DNA of 42,382 nt from a bacterium (GTDB taxonomy: Bacteria > Actinomycetota > Thermoleophilia > Solirubrobacterales > Solirubrobacteraceae). Position numbers and translations under genes: made by a program. The notes beneath the pieces are model-generated. The model was not told the origin of the DNA. It saw nothing but the letters and a program-made list of their open reading frames with translations, and did no database searches. This document shows, piece by piece, positions 24,454 through 32,656 of this stretch; position 1 is the first letter of the stretch; every line of letters starts with the position of its first letter. The stretch spans positions 1 to 42,382 of the forward strand of contig JAJPKQ010000006.1 in assembly GCA_021323635.1 (NCBI GenBank), read 5' to 3'.

Positions 24454-24915
24454 TCAGTTGCTTTCGAACGCGAGCGTCAGCTTCGCCCCCTGACATGCAT
24501 TCTGATTTTCGGAGGCGTTGATCATCTTGAGCTTGCCCGTGGCGGTTGTCGATTCACCCGCGTTGAGTGTCTTCGCTACCGTCACCGCTCCCATTTCAAA
24601 CCAGCTGCTGCTCGTGCCAAGTTCGGTCTTGCATCCGCTGGCTGAAGTCGTGATCGAGTGCAGCGTCACCTGATTTACATAGACCGTGCCTGGGGATTCG
24701 TTCTTTACGGTAAGTTCCACTACTGCTTCAGCTCCCGGATAGAGCGTGCCTTTTGTGGTGCCATTGATCGAGATCTTGCCCGAGCTGCTGCCGACGGTCG
24801 CTTCGCCGCTGCCGCTTCCGGTCAGCGTGAAGTAGGCGAAGGCGCCGGAGGCGGCCAACGCGACGGCTAGGGCTATCGGCAGGACCACAAGCGGTCTTGT
24901 ACGTACTCTCCTCAT
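24454..24915 (-). CDS. TasA/camelysin-like secreted matrix subunit (SipW-type signal)
   Basis: A 153-residue protein. ATG 24915 is set by an AAAGGAG site seven bases upstream. It has a basic N-terminus, a hydrophobic core (LPIALAVALAASGAF) and the sequence AYFTLTGSGSG right after it, as in TasA/CalY-type proteins cleaved by SipW signal peptidase. The mature part is a compact beta-rich domain: LYPGAEAVVELTV, VYVNQVTL, one cysteine pair, and a final NQNACQGAKLTLAFESN. The small size suits a fibre or matrix subunit. It is first in a three-gene operon, with a 200-base upstream region. No SipW-like peptidase is visible in the window. The family call rests on architecture, not on close identity. 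Confidence 0.8.
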   Translation of the reverse strand: MRRVRTRPLVVLPIALAVALAASGAFAYFTLTGSGSGEATVGSSSGKISINGTTKGTLYPGAEAVVELTVKNESPGTVYVNQVTLHSITTSASGCKTELGTSSSWFEMGAVTVAKTLNAGESTTATGKLKMINASENQNACQGAKLTLAFESN

Positions 24916-25094
24916 ATGATGCTCCTTTGTCGACCCCGCGCGCAGGGTCATCGTTTGTGATTGGCGCTTAATGATCGAAAGTCGGCGTCTTGAGCCGGCA
25001 GATTCCTGCGGTTGGTTGCCACCCACTCTCGGAGCGTCAATGGTACCAGGGGCACAATTGCATTTCTTCCACCATTTCGGGGTAATTTAGGGTG

Positions 25095-25147
25095 GGTCAA
25101 AGGGTGATAATTACTGGGTGATACGACTACTCCGGACGTGCTATATT
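25095..25147. promoter_or_regulatory. Divergent promoter region with GGGTGATA direct repeat
   Basis: This relatively AT-rich segment separates the matrix operon from the LuxR-type regulator gene. An exact eight-base direct repeat GGGTGATA occurs at 25102-25109 and 25116-25123, start to start 14 bases apart. A TATATT hexamer (25142-25147) could be a -10 element for the regulator, and on the minus strand TTGACC (complement of 25095-25100) could be a -35 for the matrix operon. All are by-eye matches. Confidence 0.4.
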
Positions 25148-25180
25148 CCCCAGGGATGGCGCTGGCAGGGGGCATCGAGG

Positions 25181-25804
25181 TTGGCTGAGCGCGCTCCGGT
25201 GAGCGTGATCAGCGGGCAGTTTCCGGACTTGGTCGCGCATGGGCTGCGCGCCGTGCTGAGGGCCGACCGAAGCGTGCGGCTGCTGGCATGGAACGTAGCG
25301 CCCGCAGAGCTTGAGGTCGCGCTCAGCGCGCATCGGCCGCAGGTTGCGATCCTCGACTTCGAGCGTCTTCCGGGCCCCCCCGAGGTAGGGCGATTGAGGG
25401 AGGCGCACCCTGATTCGCGGATCATCCTGCTCTCCACTGAGCTCCGCGCCTCCGGGTGTGTGCAGATGCTCTCCTTTGGTGCCAGCGCCTGCCTGGCAAT
25501 GACGACAGAGGCCCGCGATGTCCTCAACGCCGTGCACCTGGCATCACGGGGGCTGCGGCTGCTGCCGAGCGGCGGCGGGGCGGGGCGCCTCTCCTCCGAG
25601 GCGGCGCAGCTGCTTACCGCGCGTGAGGAGCAGGTGCTTGGGCTGCTGCGCCAGGCTCTCTCAAACTCCCAGATAGCCTCGCTGCTGGGGATCTCGATCG
25701 AGACCGTCCGTACTCACGCGCGCAGCGTCTATCGAAAGCTTGGAGTCTCTTCGCGTCGGGAGCTAATCGGGCGCTTCGACGGCGGTCGCGCAGATTGGGT
25801 GTGA
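25181..25804 (+). CDS. LuxR-family regulator with degenerate receiver domain
   Basis: A regulator of about 207 residues if started at TTG 25181 (AGGGGG about eight bases upstream); GTG 25118 is an alternative but would lie upstream of the candidate -10. The receiver-like part keeps an aspartate (VAILDFERL) but lacks the N-terminal acidic pair (SVISGQFPDL instead of a DD motif) and the conserved lysine (ACLAMTTEA). Phosphorylation by a kinase is therefore unlikely. The LuxR helix-turn-helix is intact (LTAREEQVLGLL, SIETVRTHARSVYRKLG). It diverges from the matrix operon and runs into the flippase gene one base later, so it is a good candidate regulator of both. Confidence 0.85.
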   Translation: MAERAPVSVISGQFPDLVAHGLRAVLRADRSVRLLAWNVAPAELEVALSAHRPQVAILDFERLPGPPEVGRLREAHPDSRIILLSTELRASGCVQMLSFGASACLAMTTEARDVLNAVHLASRGLRLLPSGGGAGRLSSEAAQLLTAREEQVLGLLRQALSNSQIASLLGISIETVRTHARSVYRKLGVSSRRELIGRFDGGRADWV

Positions 25805-25805
25805 T

Positions 25806-27305
25806 GTGCAGCGCCAGGCCAAAGGCACCGTGGCTGCTGGCGGCGAATCCGTTGCTATGCGGTCAGCGGCCAGAGTAGCCACTCGGCAGCGCGCAGCGCG
25901 CGACATCGTGCTGCAGGTGGCGGTGCGCTCGCTCAACCTGGCGCTTGGAGTGCTCGTCACCGCTCTGGTCGTGCGAACCCTTGGCAGCACACGCTACGGC
26001 CAATGGTCGACCATCCTCGCCACTCTTGCATTGGTCGAGTACCTGGCCACATTCGGAGCCGACAGCGTGGCTGTGCGCGAAGCCGCCGCGAGCCCCGAGC
26101 ACGAGCACGAGTGGCTCTCGGCGGTCGTTGCGCTGCGGTTTGTCGCCGTGGTCCCGGTGGTAGTGATCTCGGCGCTTGCGATGCTGCTGCTGGCTCGCGA
26201 TCAACAGATGCTCATCGCCGGGCTGATCCTGATCGCAGCGATGCCGTTTGGAGGCGTCGGCGCTCTTCAGCTTGTCTTTCGCCTGCGGGTCAACAATCGC
26301 GTGCCGATGCTCGTGCTGACCCTGCGCAGCGTGCTCTGGGGCGTCGCCGTGGCGATCATCTTCCTGCGCAGGGGAGGGCTGGTCCCCTTTGCGATCGCTC
26401 TCGCTATCACCAACGCGATCGGCTCTATCGTGCAATCGTTGCTCGCGCTGCGACTGCTCGAGCGCCGGCCGTGGCCATCGCGCCAGCACCTCCTCCGCCT
26501 GGTTCGAGCGGCGGCGCCTGTCGGCCTCGCCGGGATGCTGGTGATCGCCTACGCCCGCATCGACCAGTTGATGGTCTTCGGCATCTCCGGCTCACGAGCG
26601 GCCGGCCTTTACGGCAGCGTCTACAACATGCTTGACCAGGCTCACTTCATCCCGATGTCGATTCTGACCACGCTCGCGCCTGTGCTTGCCGCGTCCTGGC
26701 CGCATGATCGCGCGCGGCTGCTTCGCGCCGCGCGGCAGACTGCCGAGCTGATGGCTGACGCATCCTTCGGCGCGCTGGCATTTGCGGCCGTCGCCGCCGC
26801 CCCTGTCGTGCGGCTGATCTTCGGCAGCGCGTTCGCCCAGGCCGCTCCGGCGCTGCCGATCCTCGGCGCCGCCTTCGTCTTCATCAGCTTCGGCTACCTG
26901 AACGGCAACCTGCTCGTGGTGCTTGGTCTGCAGCGGCAGTTCCTGCGAATCAGCCTCGTCGCGCTGGTCATCAACGTGGTCGGCAACGCGGCTCTGATTC
27001 CGCTGGTCGGATTCATCGGTGCCGCATGGATGACGCTGATCACCGAGATCTACGTCTGCGGCGCAGGGATGGCGCTCATACGGCGCAAGCTGGAGCTGGA
27101 GCCTCCAAGACCTGGACGCGTCGGGCGCGCGGCGCTCGCCGGAATCGCGCTGGCCGGCGTGCTGGTCGCGGTCGCGGCGCTTGGCGGCGGTCTGGCGGGC
27201 CTGATCATCGCCGCGCTCATCTTCTACCCCGCGCTGCTGTTCGGCCTCGGCGCGATCGGCGTCGGCGACCTGCGCGCGGTGGTCAGCCGCGGGGCTGCGG
27301 CCTGA
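25806..27305 (+). CDS. wzx: Wzx-type polysaccharide flippase (MOP superfamily)
   Basis: A 499-residue membrane protein with about 12-14 hydrophobic segments, in the polysaccharide transporter branch of the MOP family. It has the usual features: an opening helix followed by RTLGSTRYGQWSTILATLALVEYLATFG, later YARIDQLMVFGISGSRAAGLYGSVYN and FGSAFAQAAPALPILGAAF. It moves undecaprenyl-linked repeat units across the inner membrane. GTG 25806 is one base after the regulator stop; ATG 25857 is also possible. Its 3' end overlaps the convergent glycosyltransferase gene by 23 bases. It is the only flippase in the window. Confidence 0.92.
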   Translation: MQRQAKGTVAAGGESVAMRSAARVATRQRAARDIVLQVAVRSLNLALGVLVTALVVRTLGSTRYGQWSTILATLALVEYLATFGADSVAVREAAASPEHEHEWLSAVVALRFVAVVPVVVISALAMLLLARDQQMLIAGLILIAAMPFGGVGALQLVFRLRVNNRVPMLVLTLRSVLWGVAVAIIFLRRGGLVPFAIALAITNAIGSIVQSLLALRLLERRPWPSRQHLLRLVRAAAPVGLAGMLVIAYARIDQLMVFGISGSRAAGLYGSVYNMLDQAHFIPMSILTTLAPVLAASWPHDRARLLRAARQTAELMADASFGALAFAAVAAAPVVRLIFGSAFAQAAPALPILGAAFVFISFGYLNGNLLVVLGLQRQFLRISLVALVINVVGNAALIPLVGFIGAAWMTLITEIYVCGAGMALIRRKLELEPPRPGRVGRAALAGIALAGVLVAVAALGGGLAGLIIAALIFYPALLFGLGAIGVGDLRAVVSRGAAA

Positions 27306-28479
27306 GCCGGAGATCCTCCACCAGCGCAGCCAGGCGCTTGAGCTGCAGGGAGGCGTCGAAATGCTGCTCGCAACGCCGGCGCGCCGCGGCGGCAAGCTGC
27401 GCAGAGCGCTCATGGTCTGCCAGCAGGGAGCGGACGGCCCCGCTCAGCGCTCGTCTGTCACCGTGATCGATCAGGATCCCCGCGCTGCCGTGCGCGAGCA
27501 TGTCGGGCACGCCGCCGACGCGCGAGGCCACTACCGGGGTGCCGCACGCCATCGCCTCCAGCAGGGCCCAGGGGGCGGCGTCGGCGTGACTGGGCAGGCA
27601 GAACAGGTCGGCCTGTTGGAGCAGGTCGATCAGCTCTGGAGCCGATGGCGCGAGCCTGTGCACCCGAAGACCCGGCGAAGGCTCCAGCTGATACGGCGTC
27701 ACGACGTCCACCTCGAGCTCCGTGCCGATGAGTCCGGCCAGCGCCGCAAGCAGATCCTCGCCTCCCTTCTCGCGAAAGCGACCACCGACGAAGAGGACTC
27801 TTGGCAGCTCACGCGGGCGCCGCGGTGCAGGACGGAAGCACTGCAGGTCAATGCCGGGATGATGCTCGACCACGCGCGCGGAGGGCGCCTGCGCTTCGAC
27901 AGCGCGGCATGCCCAGGCGGTCCAGCCGAGCACAAGCGCGCAGCGGCGAAAGGCACGGCGCTCGAGGGCAACGCTGGGCGCGATCTCGACCTCCGCAAGG
28001 CGGCCGGCAGGTCGCCAGGCCGGCATCGCCCACCAGTCGCGGACGGTGACGTCCACGGAGAGCAGGACCGGTATTCGCCTCATTGTGGCACCCATCGCAA
28101 GCCCGATCGAATGGCTGTGAACCTGGATCGCATCCGGCCTGTACGCAGAGAGCTCGGCGGCGATCGCCGCGCGCGCCCGCAGCGACTGGACCAGGTGCCA
28201 TCTGAGGGTCTGTGCGTCAAGGTGCGCTCGCGCCAGCGACCCGATGCGCCGGGTGGCGAGCGCGTGCGCCAAGCGTCCCATCGGCTCCAGGCCGCAGAAG
28301 CGGGCCTGGAGCTGCGGCACTGCGTCGAGCCCGCTGCGCAGCGCCACCTCGAGCTGGCCGTGGCCGAGGACGTGCGTCCCCAGGTTGCCCTCGTTGAAGA
28401 AAAGCATCTGCAGTGCTCGGCCTGACGTCGACTCCTCCTCGCCGGGTCGTCCGGGTACAGGGTTGGGCCGCGCGCTCAT
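27283..28479 (-). CDS. GT4-family glycosyltransferase coupled to acyltransferase
   Basis: A 398-residue GT-B enzyme starting at ATG 28479, which overlaps the acyltransferase stop by four bases. The donor domain shows RVLFVGGRFREKGGEDLLAAL, DLFCLPSHADAAPWALLEAMACGTPVVASRVGGVPDML and an EX7E-like pair. The N-terminal acceptor domain begins LQMLFFNEGNLGTHVLGH. Coupling to an LpxL/PIM-type acyltransferase suggests that this sugar is added to, or near, a lipid-linked acceptor; that is inference. Its stop lies inside the last codons of the convergent flippase gene. Confidence 0.9.
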   Translation of the reverse strand: MSARPNPVPGRPGEEESTSGRALQMLFFNEGNLGTHVLGHGQLEVALRSGLDAVPQLQARFCGLEPMGRLAHALATRRIGSLARAHLDAQTLRWHLVQSLRARAAIAAELSAYRPDAIQVHSHSIGLAMGATMRRIPVLLSVDVTVRDWWAMPAWRPAGRLAEVEIAPSVALERRAFRRCALVLGWTAWACRAVEAQAPSARVVEHHPGIDLQCFRPAPRRPRELPRVLFVGGRFREKGGEDLLAALAGLIGTELEVDVVTPYQLEPSPGLRVHRLAPSAPELIDLLQQADLFCLPSHADAAPWALLEAMACGTPVVASRVGGVPDMLAHGSAGILIDHGDRRALSGAVRSLLADHERSAQLAAAARRRCEQHFDASLQLKRLAALVEDLRLRPQPRG

Positions 28480-29447
28480 CGGCCGCTGCGGCGGGCCGGG
28501 AGCGGCCAGCCGGTGGCGGTGGCCTGCTCTTCCCAGGCGCCGGGTCGACGCGGGTCCTCGAGTGCGTATGGCTGCTCGAGAATCCACGCCTCGTGTCGCA
28601 GGGCAAGCTCCGTGTGCAGCAGCGCCGCATCTGCGAACTCCTCCGGGTCGATTGCCTCGTCGACGTCCATCCAGACGCGGTGACCGATGCGTCGCGGCCG
28701 CACGGCCAGGACGAGGGCGCCGCTGACCTTCGCCACTCGTGCGCTGCCGTCGGCAAGCATCACCGGCTTGCCCAGGAACCGGGTCTCATGCCGTCCGGGC
28801 ATGTCAAAGTGAATGTGCACGACTCTGCCTTTTGTCAGCAGCTCGACCACGGCCTCGAAAGAGCCGCGCGCGGGGATCGCGCTGGCGCTGAACGTCGCAA
28901 GCTGCGTTCGCCAGTGCGCGAGGCGCCTGCCCCACTCGTCGCGGCTTGGCTCCTCAAAGAGCCAGGGATCGGCGACCACCGTGAGCGGGCTGCCAACCAT
29001 GTATCCGAGGCCCGGCATCAGCTGATATGGGCCCAAGTGCGCGGTGCTCAGCAGCACGCCTCGTCGCGAGGCCACAGCCCGTCGCAGGCGCTCGAGGGAC
29101 CGGCGATCGGCAGAGGGCAGCTGCCAGCGGCGCCGCAGCAGCGCCTCGCGCACGCCCTCCTCGATCAGGTGCAGACGGGCGAGCGGCTCGCACTCGCCGG
29201 CACGCGCCGTCTGGCCGACGATCGCCTGCATGCTTGCCCGTGCGCGCTGACGCGCCGCCGGCGAGCGGCGCCACGTGCGGGCACCCTTGATTTCCGCTCT
29301 GCGCAGCACAGCCACCGCCGGCATCCGCGCATCGAACGTCCTGGATACCCGCACCCGCAGTGGCGCAGAAGGCAGCGGCACAGCGCTAAGCGGCACAGGC
29401 GAGGGTGGCTGCACCTGGCGCTTGGGCAGCTGCGGGCGATCTGGCAT
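28476..29447 (-). CDS. Lysophospholipid/PIM-type acyltransferase (LpxL/HtrB superfamily)
   Basis: A 323-residue protein whose core matches the LpxL/HtrB and mycobacterial PatA-like acyltransferases: LLSTAHLGPYQLMPGL (catalytic histidine region, though the usual HX4-D/E acid is a Gln here), VADPWLFEEP, and HFDMPGRHETRFLGKPVML with GSARVAKVSGALVLAV. The first 41 residues are Pro/Ser rich, so ATG 29324 (MPAVAVLRRAE) may be the real start. It would acylate a glycolipid or sugar at the membrane. The next gene is a glycosyltransferase with a four-base overlap. It diverges from the 29609 gene across 161 bases. Confidence 0.8.
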   Translation of the reverse strand: MPDRPQLPKRQVQPPSPVPLSAVPLPSAPLRVRVSRTFDARMPAVAVLRRAEIKGARTWRRSPAARQRARASMQAIVGQTARAGECEPLARLHLIEEGVREALLRRRWQLPSADRRSLERLRRAVASRRGVLLSTAHLGPYQLMPGLGYMVGSPLTVVADPWLFEEPSRDEWGRRLAHWRTQLATFSASAIPARGSFEAVVELLTKGRVVHIHFDMPGRHETRFLGKPVMLADGSARVAKVSGALVLAVRPRRIGHRVWMDVDEAIDPEEFADAALLHTELALRHEAWILEQPYALEDPRRPGAWEEQATATGWPLPARRSGR

Positions 29448-29608
29448 CCGCAGAATCTTTGCACGAGAGCTCGATCACGCCCGGCGTGCGGAGCGGTTGC
29501 GCGACATCTCGTCGTGCGATTTTGTCGCGCACGGCGCCGTTGTCCGGCCTCGTCGGTGAATCAGCCCAAGCACTGCATCAGCGCCCGGGCAGGCTAGCGT
29601 GTCGCTCG

Positions 29609-30877
29609 ATGCGCATTCTTGTGATCTCCAATCTGTACCCGCCGATCTCGCGCGGTGGCTACGAGGTCGAGTGCTCCGCTGTCGTCGAGCGGCTTCGTCA
29701 GAGCCACGAGGTTCGGGTGCTCTGCTCCTCCTTCCAACGGGAGGAGGTGCCTGCGCTGCTCCGGGACGAGTCCCAGCGACGCGCCGAGAAGGACGTGGTG
29801 CGAGCGCTCGCCCTGCTCAGCCCCGACGCGCGCGGAGCTCTGCGCGCCCCCCTTGCGAGCATCGATGCGGTCCGCTTGGCCAGGCGGCTGATGGGTGAGC
29901 GACCTGACCTCGTCTATGTCTGGAACGGCAGCGACATACCTCAGGCGGCGATCCGCACGATCGCCGACACGGGCGCTCCTATTGCCTTCCGGGTTTGCGA
30001 GCACTGGTTCTCGCGCCTGTTTGCGCAGGATCAGTTCATGCGCGAGCTGATGCCCGCCGACCGCGGTGCGGCGCGCAGAGTCTGGTCGCTGCTCTGCCGT
30101 GCCGTGAACCGCCTGCCGTTCATGCAGCTCAAGCCGGCCGTGCCGATCAGGGCGGCGATCTCTTGGAACTCGGAGGCGATTCGCGCGATGTCGGGCTCAC
30201 CGCCGGTGATCGAGGCGGTGATGGAGCGGGTGGGGCACTCGGTGCCTCTGCACGGTGACCTCTACGCTGCGGTGCAGCGCTCGCCGGCGCCCGATCCCGA
30301 GATCCTCTTTCTGGGAAGGGTGACCGCCTACAAAGGCGTCTCGGTGGCGATTGAGGCGCTTGCGATTCTGCGCAGCCGGCTCGGCCTCGAGGGACGTCTG
30401 CGCGTTGTCGGCCCACTGGACTCCCACTACGCTCTGCAAATGCGCAGGCTCGCCGAGCAGCGGGGACTCTCAGCGGCCGTGAGCTTCGAGGGCCCGGCGG
30501 GCCCTGCCGAGATCGCCAGCGCATTTGCGCGCGCGGCCGCCCTGATCGTGCCCTCGCTCTGGCGGGAGCCATTTCCGCTCGTTACCATCGAGGGCGCTCT
30601 GGCAGGGGTGCCCGTCGTCGCCTCCGACGTCGGCGGGATCGCCGAGGGCCTGCAGGATCAGGAGCATGCCCTGCTGTTTCCGCCTGGAGATGCCGAGCGT
30701 GCAGCAGCAGCGCTCGCGCGCCTGATCCGGATGCCAGAGGAGACCGAGGCTCGCGTGCGGCGCGCGCGCGCACGTGCGGAGGATTTTCGCCTCGGCCCCT
30801 ACCTCGACGCTCAGGAACAGTTCGTGATTGACGCCCAAGCTGCGTTGCGGCGCGCTGCAACGAGCGCTCGTGCTTAA
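29609..30877 (+). CDS. GT4-family glycosyltransferase
   Basis: A 422-residue GT-B enzyme. MRILVISNLYPPISRGGYEVE gives a textbook GT4 N-terminus, so ATG 29609 is used although the frame is open to 29405 and no strong ribosome site is seen. The donor domain has EILFLGRVTAYKGVSVAIEAL, RVVGPLDS and PSLWREPFPLVTIEGALAGVPVVASDVGGIAE, with the EX7E motif. It heads the plus-strand run glycosyltransferase, BY-kinase, Wzy-like protein and so belongs with the assembly genes. Sugar specificity is unknown. Confidence 0.92.
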   Translation: MRILVISNLYPPISRGGYEVECSAVVERLRQSHEVRVLCSSFQREEVPALLRDESQRRAEKDVVRALALLSPDARGALRAPLASIDAVRLARRLMGERPDLVYVWNGSDIPQAAIRTIADTGAPIAFRVCEHWFSRLFAQDQFMRELMPADRGAARRVWSLLCRAVNRLPFMQLKPAVPIRAAISWNSEAIRAMSGSPPVIEAVMERVGHSVPLHGDLYAAVQRSPAPDPEILFLGRVTAYKGVSVAIEALAILRSRLGLEGRLRVVGPLDSHYALQMRRLAEQRGLSAAVSFEGPAGPAEIASAFARAAALIVPSLWREPFPLVTIEGALAGVPVVASDVGGIAEGLQDQEHALLFPPGDAERAAAALARLIRMPEETEARVRRARARAEDFRLGPYLDAQEQFVIDAQAALRRAATSARA

Positions 30878-30957
30878 GGCGCCGCATGCACGCAGCGGGC
30901 AGCCGTGGAAGGGCCGAGGTCAAGCTTCGATGTACCGGCGCCGATAGAGGTACCATC

Positions 30958-32619
30958 GTGTCAGACTCAAGCGGTGTCCGCCCCATGCCTGCGGGAGCTC
31001 CAGGCCTTCCAGAACGCAAGATGACCACGAGTCAAGCACCACCGAGAGCGCGCTCTGTCGAGACGGCTGCCGGCACGTTCGATGTGTTGCGAAGGCGCTG
31101 GTGGGCGGTCGTGGCGATGGTCACCCTCGGACTCCTCGTCGCCGTCGTCGAGCACGAGCGGTCGCCCGCGTCATATTCGGCGACCGCAAGCGTCGCCTTC
31201 CAAAGCGGGACGCTCGCCGAGGCCGCGCTTCAGGTGGCCTCGGGAGGCGGCGCAGAACCTCAGCGCGAAGCCAACACCGAAGTGCTCACTGCCCACTCGA
31301 CCGCGGTCGCCTCCGCTGTGCTCAAGCAGCTGAGCATCAAAGCTTCGCCCAAGGAACTGCTCGGCGATGTCGGCGTTGAAACCGCGCCCAGTGCAGATGT
31401 CCTCAACATCACCGCATCGACTCGTGATCCCGAGCTCTCGGCGGCGCTTGCGAATGCGTTTGCGGAACAGTACATCGCGTTCCGAGCCCGCACGCAACTG
31501 AACGGAATCGAAGTCGCGGAGAGCAAGCTGAGCAGGCAGCTCGCTGCGTTGCCGCCCGGCTCGGCAGAAAGCGCCACGCTCAGCCAGTCGATTCAGAAGC
31601 TGAATGCTTTGCGTGCCGTTGCTGGCGGCGGCGCCACCGTGATCAGCAGAGCGACTCCGCCAAGCTCCCCCTCTGGGATCAGTCTCACCGGAACGGCGGC
31701 GATCGGCGTCCTGATCGGCCTTGCCCTTGCGCTGGCGCTCATCTTTCTGGTCGAGTCCCTCGACCAGCGAGTGAAGACGACCGAGGAATATGAGCACGAG
31801 TACCGGCTGCCGGTCCTGACCACGATCCCCCAGTCGGCGTTCGTCGACGCGCCGGCAAGCAAGCGCGTCGACGAGCTCGAGCCCTACCGCATTCTTCGCA
31901 CGGCCTTCGACTTCGCCGGCGTCACACGGCCGGTGGACACAATTATGGTGACCAGCGCCGTCGCTGCAGAGGGCAAGAGCACCGTCGCGGTGGATTTTGC
32001 GCACGCGATTGCCCTGACCGGGCGCAAGGTTGCTCTCGTGGAGCTCGATCTACGCCATCCCTCCTTTCACCGACACTTCTCAGGCGTATCGAAGAGCGGG
32101 CTCACAATGTCGCTCACCGGCAGCGCTGAGCTCCACGAGGTGATCACCCATCCGATCGCGAGCCTGCCAAATCTCTCGGTCTTGCCGGCCGGACCACTGC
32201 CGCCGAATCCGGCTGAGCTCCTTGCCTCGGCGAAGATCTCCGAGCTGCTCACGTCGCTGGCGAACGATGCAGATGTCGTGGTCGTCGATGCGCCGCCGCT
32301 TATCCCGGTGTCCGATGCGCAGGTGTTGATCGACAATCCGGTGATCCAGGCCGTGCTGATCGTCGCGCGCATTGGCAAGACGACTCGCGATGACGTACGC
32401 CGGGCGCGCGCGATCCTGGATCTCCATCAGGTTGAGCCAGTCGGCATCGCAGTGACAGGATTGCGCGCCTCGCGCCACTACGGCTACGGCTCGCATTACT
32501 CAGTTTCAGCAACTGCTCCTCCATCGAGCGGGAGTCCGTCGGCGCCCAGAGGCGCTGATGGCAGAAGAGCGCGTCGTCAAGCGGCGCGCAAGCGAGTGAC
32601 CGCTGTCGAGCGGCCCTAG
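30958..32619 (+). CDS. Wzz/BY-kinase: polysaccharide co-polymerase fused to tyrosine autokinase
   Basis: A 553-residue protein. GTG 30958 is preferred because AGAGG lies seven bases upstream; ATG 31021 is an alternative. Two membrane helices (about 77-95 and 258-280) flank a periplasmic Wzz domain with the helical stretch SRQLAALPPGSAESATL. The cytoplasmic kinase has Walker A AAEGKST, Walker A' VALVELDLRHPS and Walker B VVVVDAPPL. The C-terminal tail has a short tyrosine cluster (HYGYGSHYS) as the likely autophosphorylation site. Proteins of this type set polymer length with Wzy, and the CpsB phosphatase at 9554 is the expected antagonist. The linker RTAFDF...PVDTIMVTS is typical. Confidence 0.93.
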   Translation: MSDSSGVRPMPAGAPGLPERKMTTSQAPPRARSVETAAGTFDVLRRRWWAVVAMVTLGLLVAVVEHERSPASYSATASVAFQSGTLAEAALQVASGGGAEPQREANTEVLTAHSTAVASAVLKQLSIKASPKELLGDVGVETAPSADVLNITASTRDPELSAALANAFAEQYIAFRARTQLNGIEVAESKLSRQLAALPPGSAESATLSQSIQKLNALRAVAGGGATVISRATPPSSPSGISLTGTAAIGVLIGLALALALIFLVESLDQRVKTTEEYEHEYRLPVLTTIPQSAFVDAPASKRVDELEPYRILRTAFDFAGVTRPVDTIMVTSAVAAEGKSTVAVDFAHAIALTGRKVALVELDLRHPSFHRHFSGVSKSGLTMSLTGSAELHEVITHPIASLPNLSVLPAGPLPPNPAELLASAKISELLTSLANDADVVVVDAPPLIPVSDAQVLIDNPVIQAVLIVARIGKTTRDDVRRARAILDLHQVEPVGIAVTGLRASRHYGYGSHYSVSATAPPSSGSPSAPRGADGRRARRQAARKRVTAVERP

Positions 32620-32656
32620 CCCCAAGGCGACGGCCGGAGGCAGGAGGCTGAGGCTC

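Noticed and set aside
27361-29597. Two long plus-strand open frames (354 and 394 codons)
   Set aside because: Antisense to a GT4 gene and an acyltransferase gene; composition typical of shadow frames.
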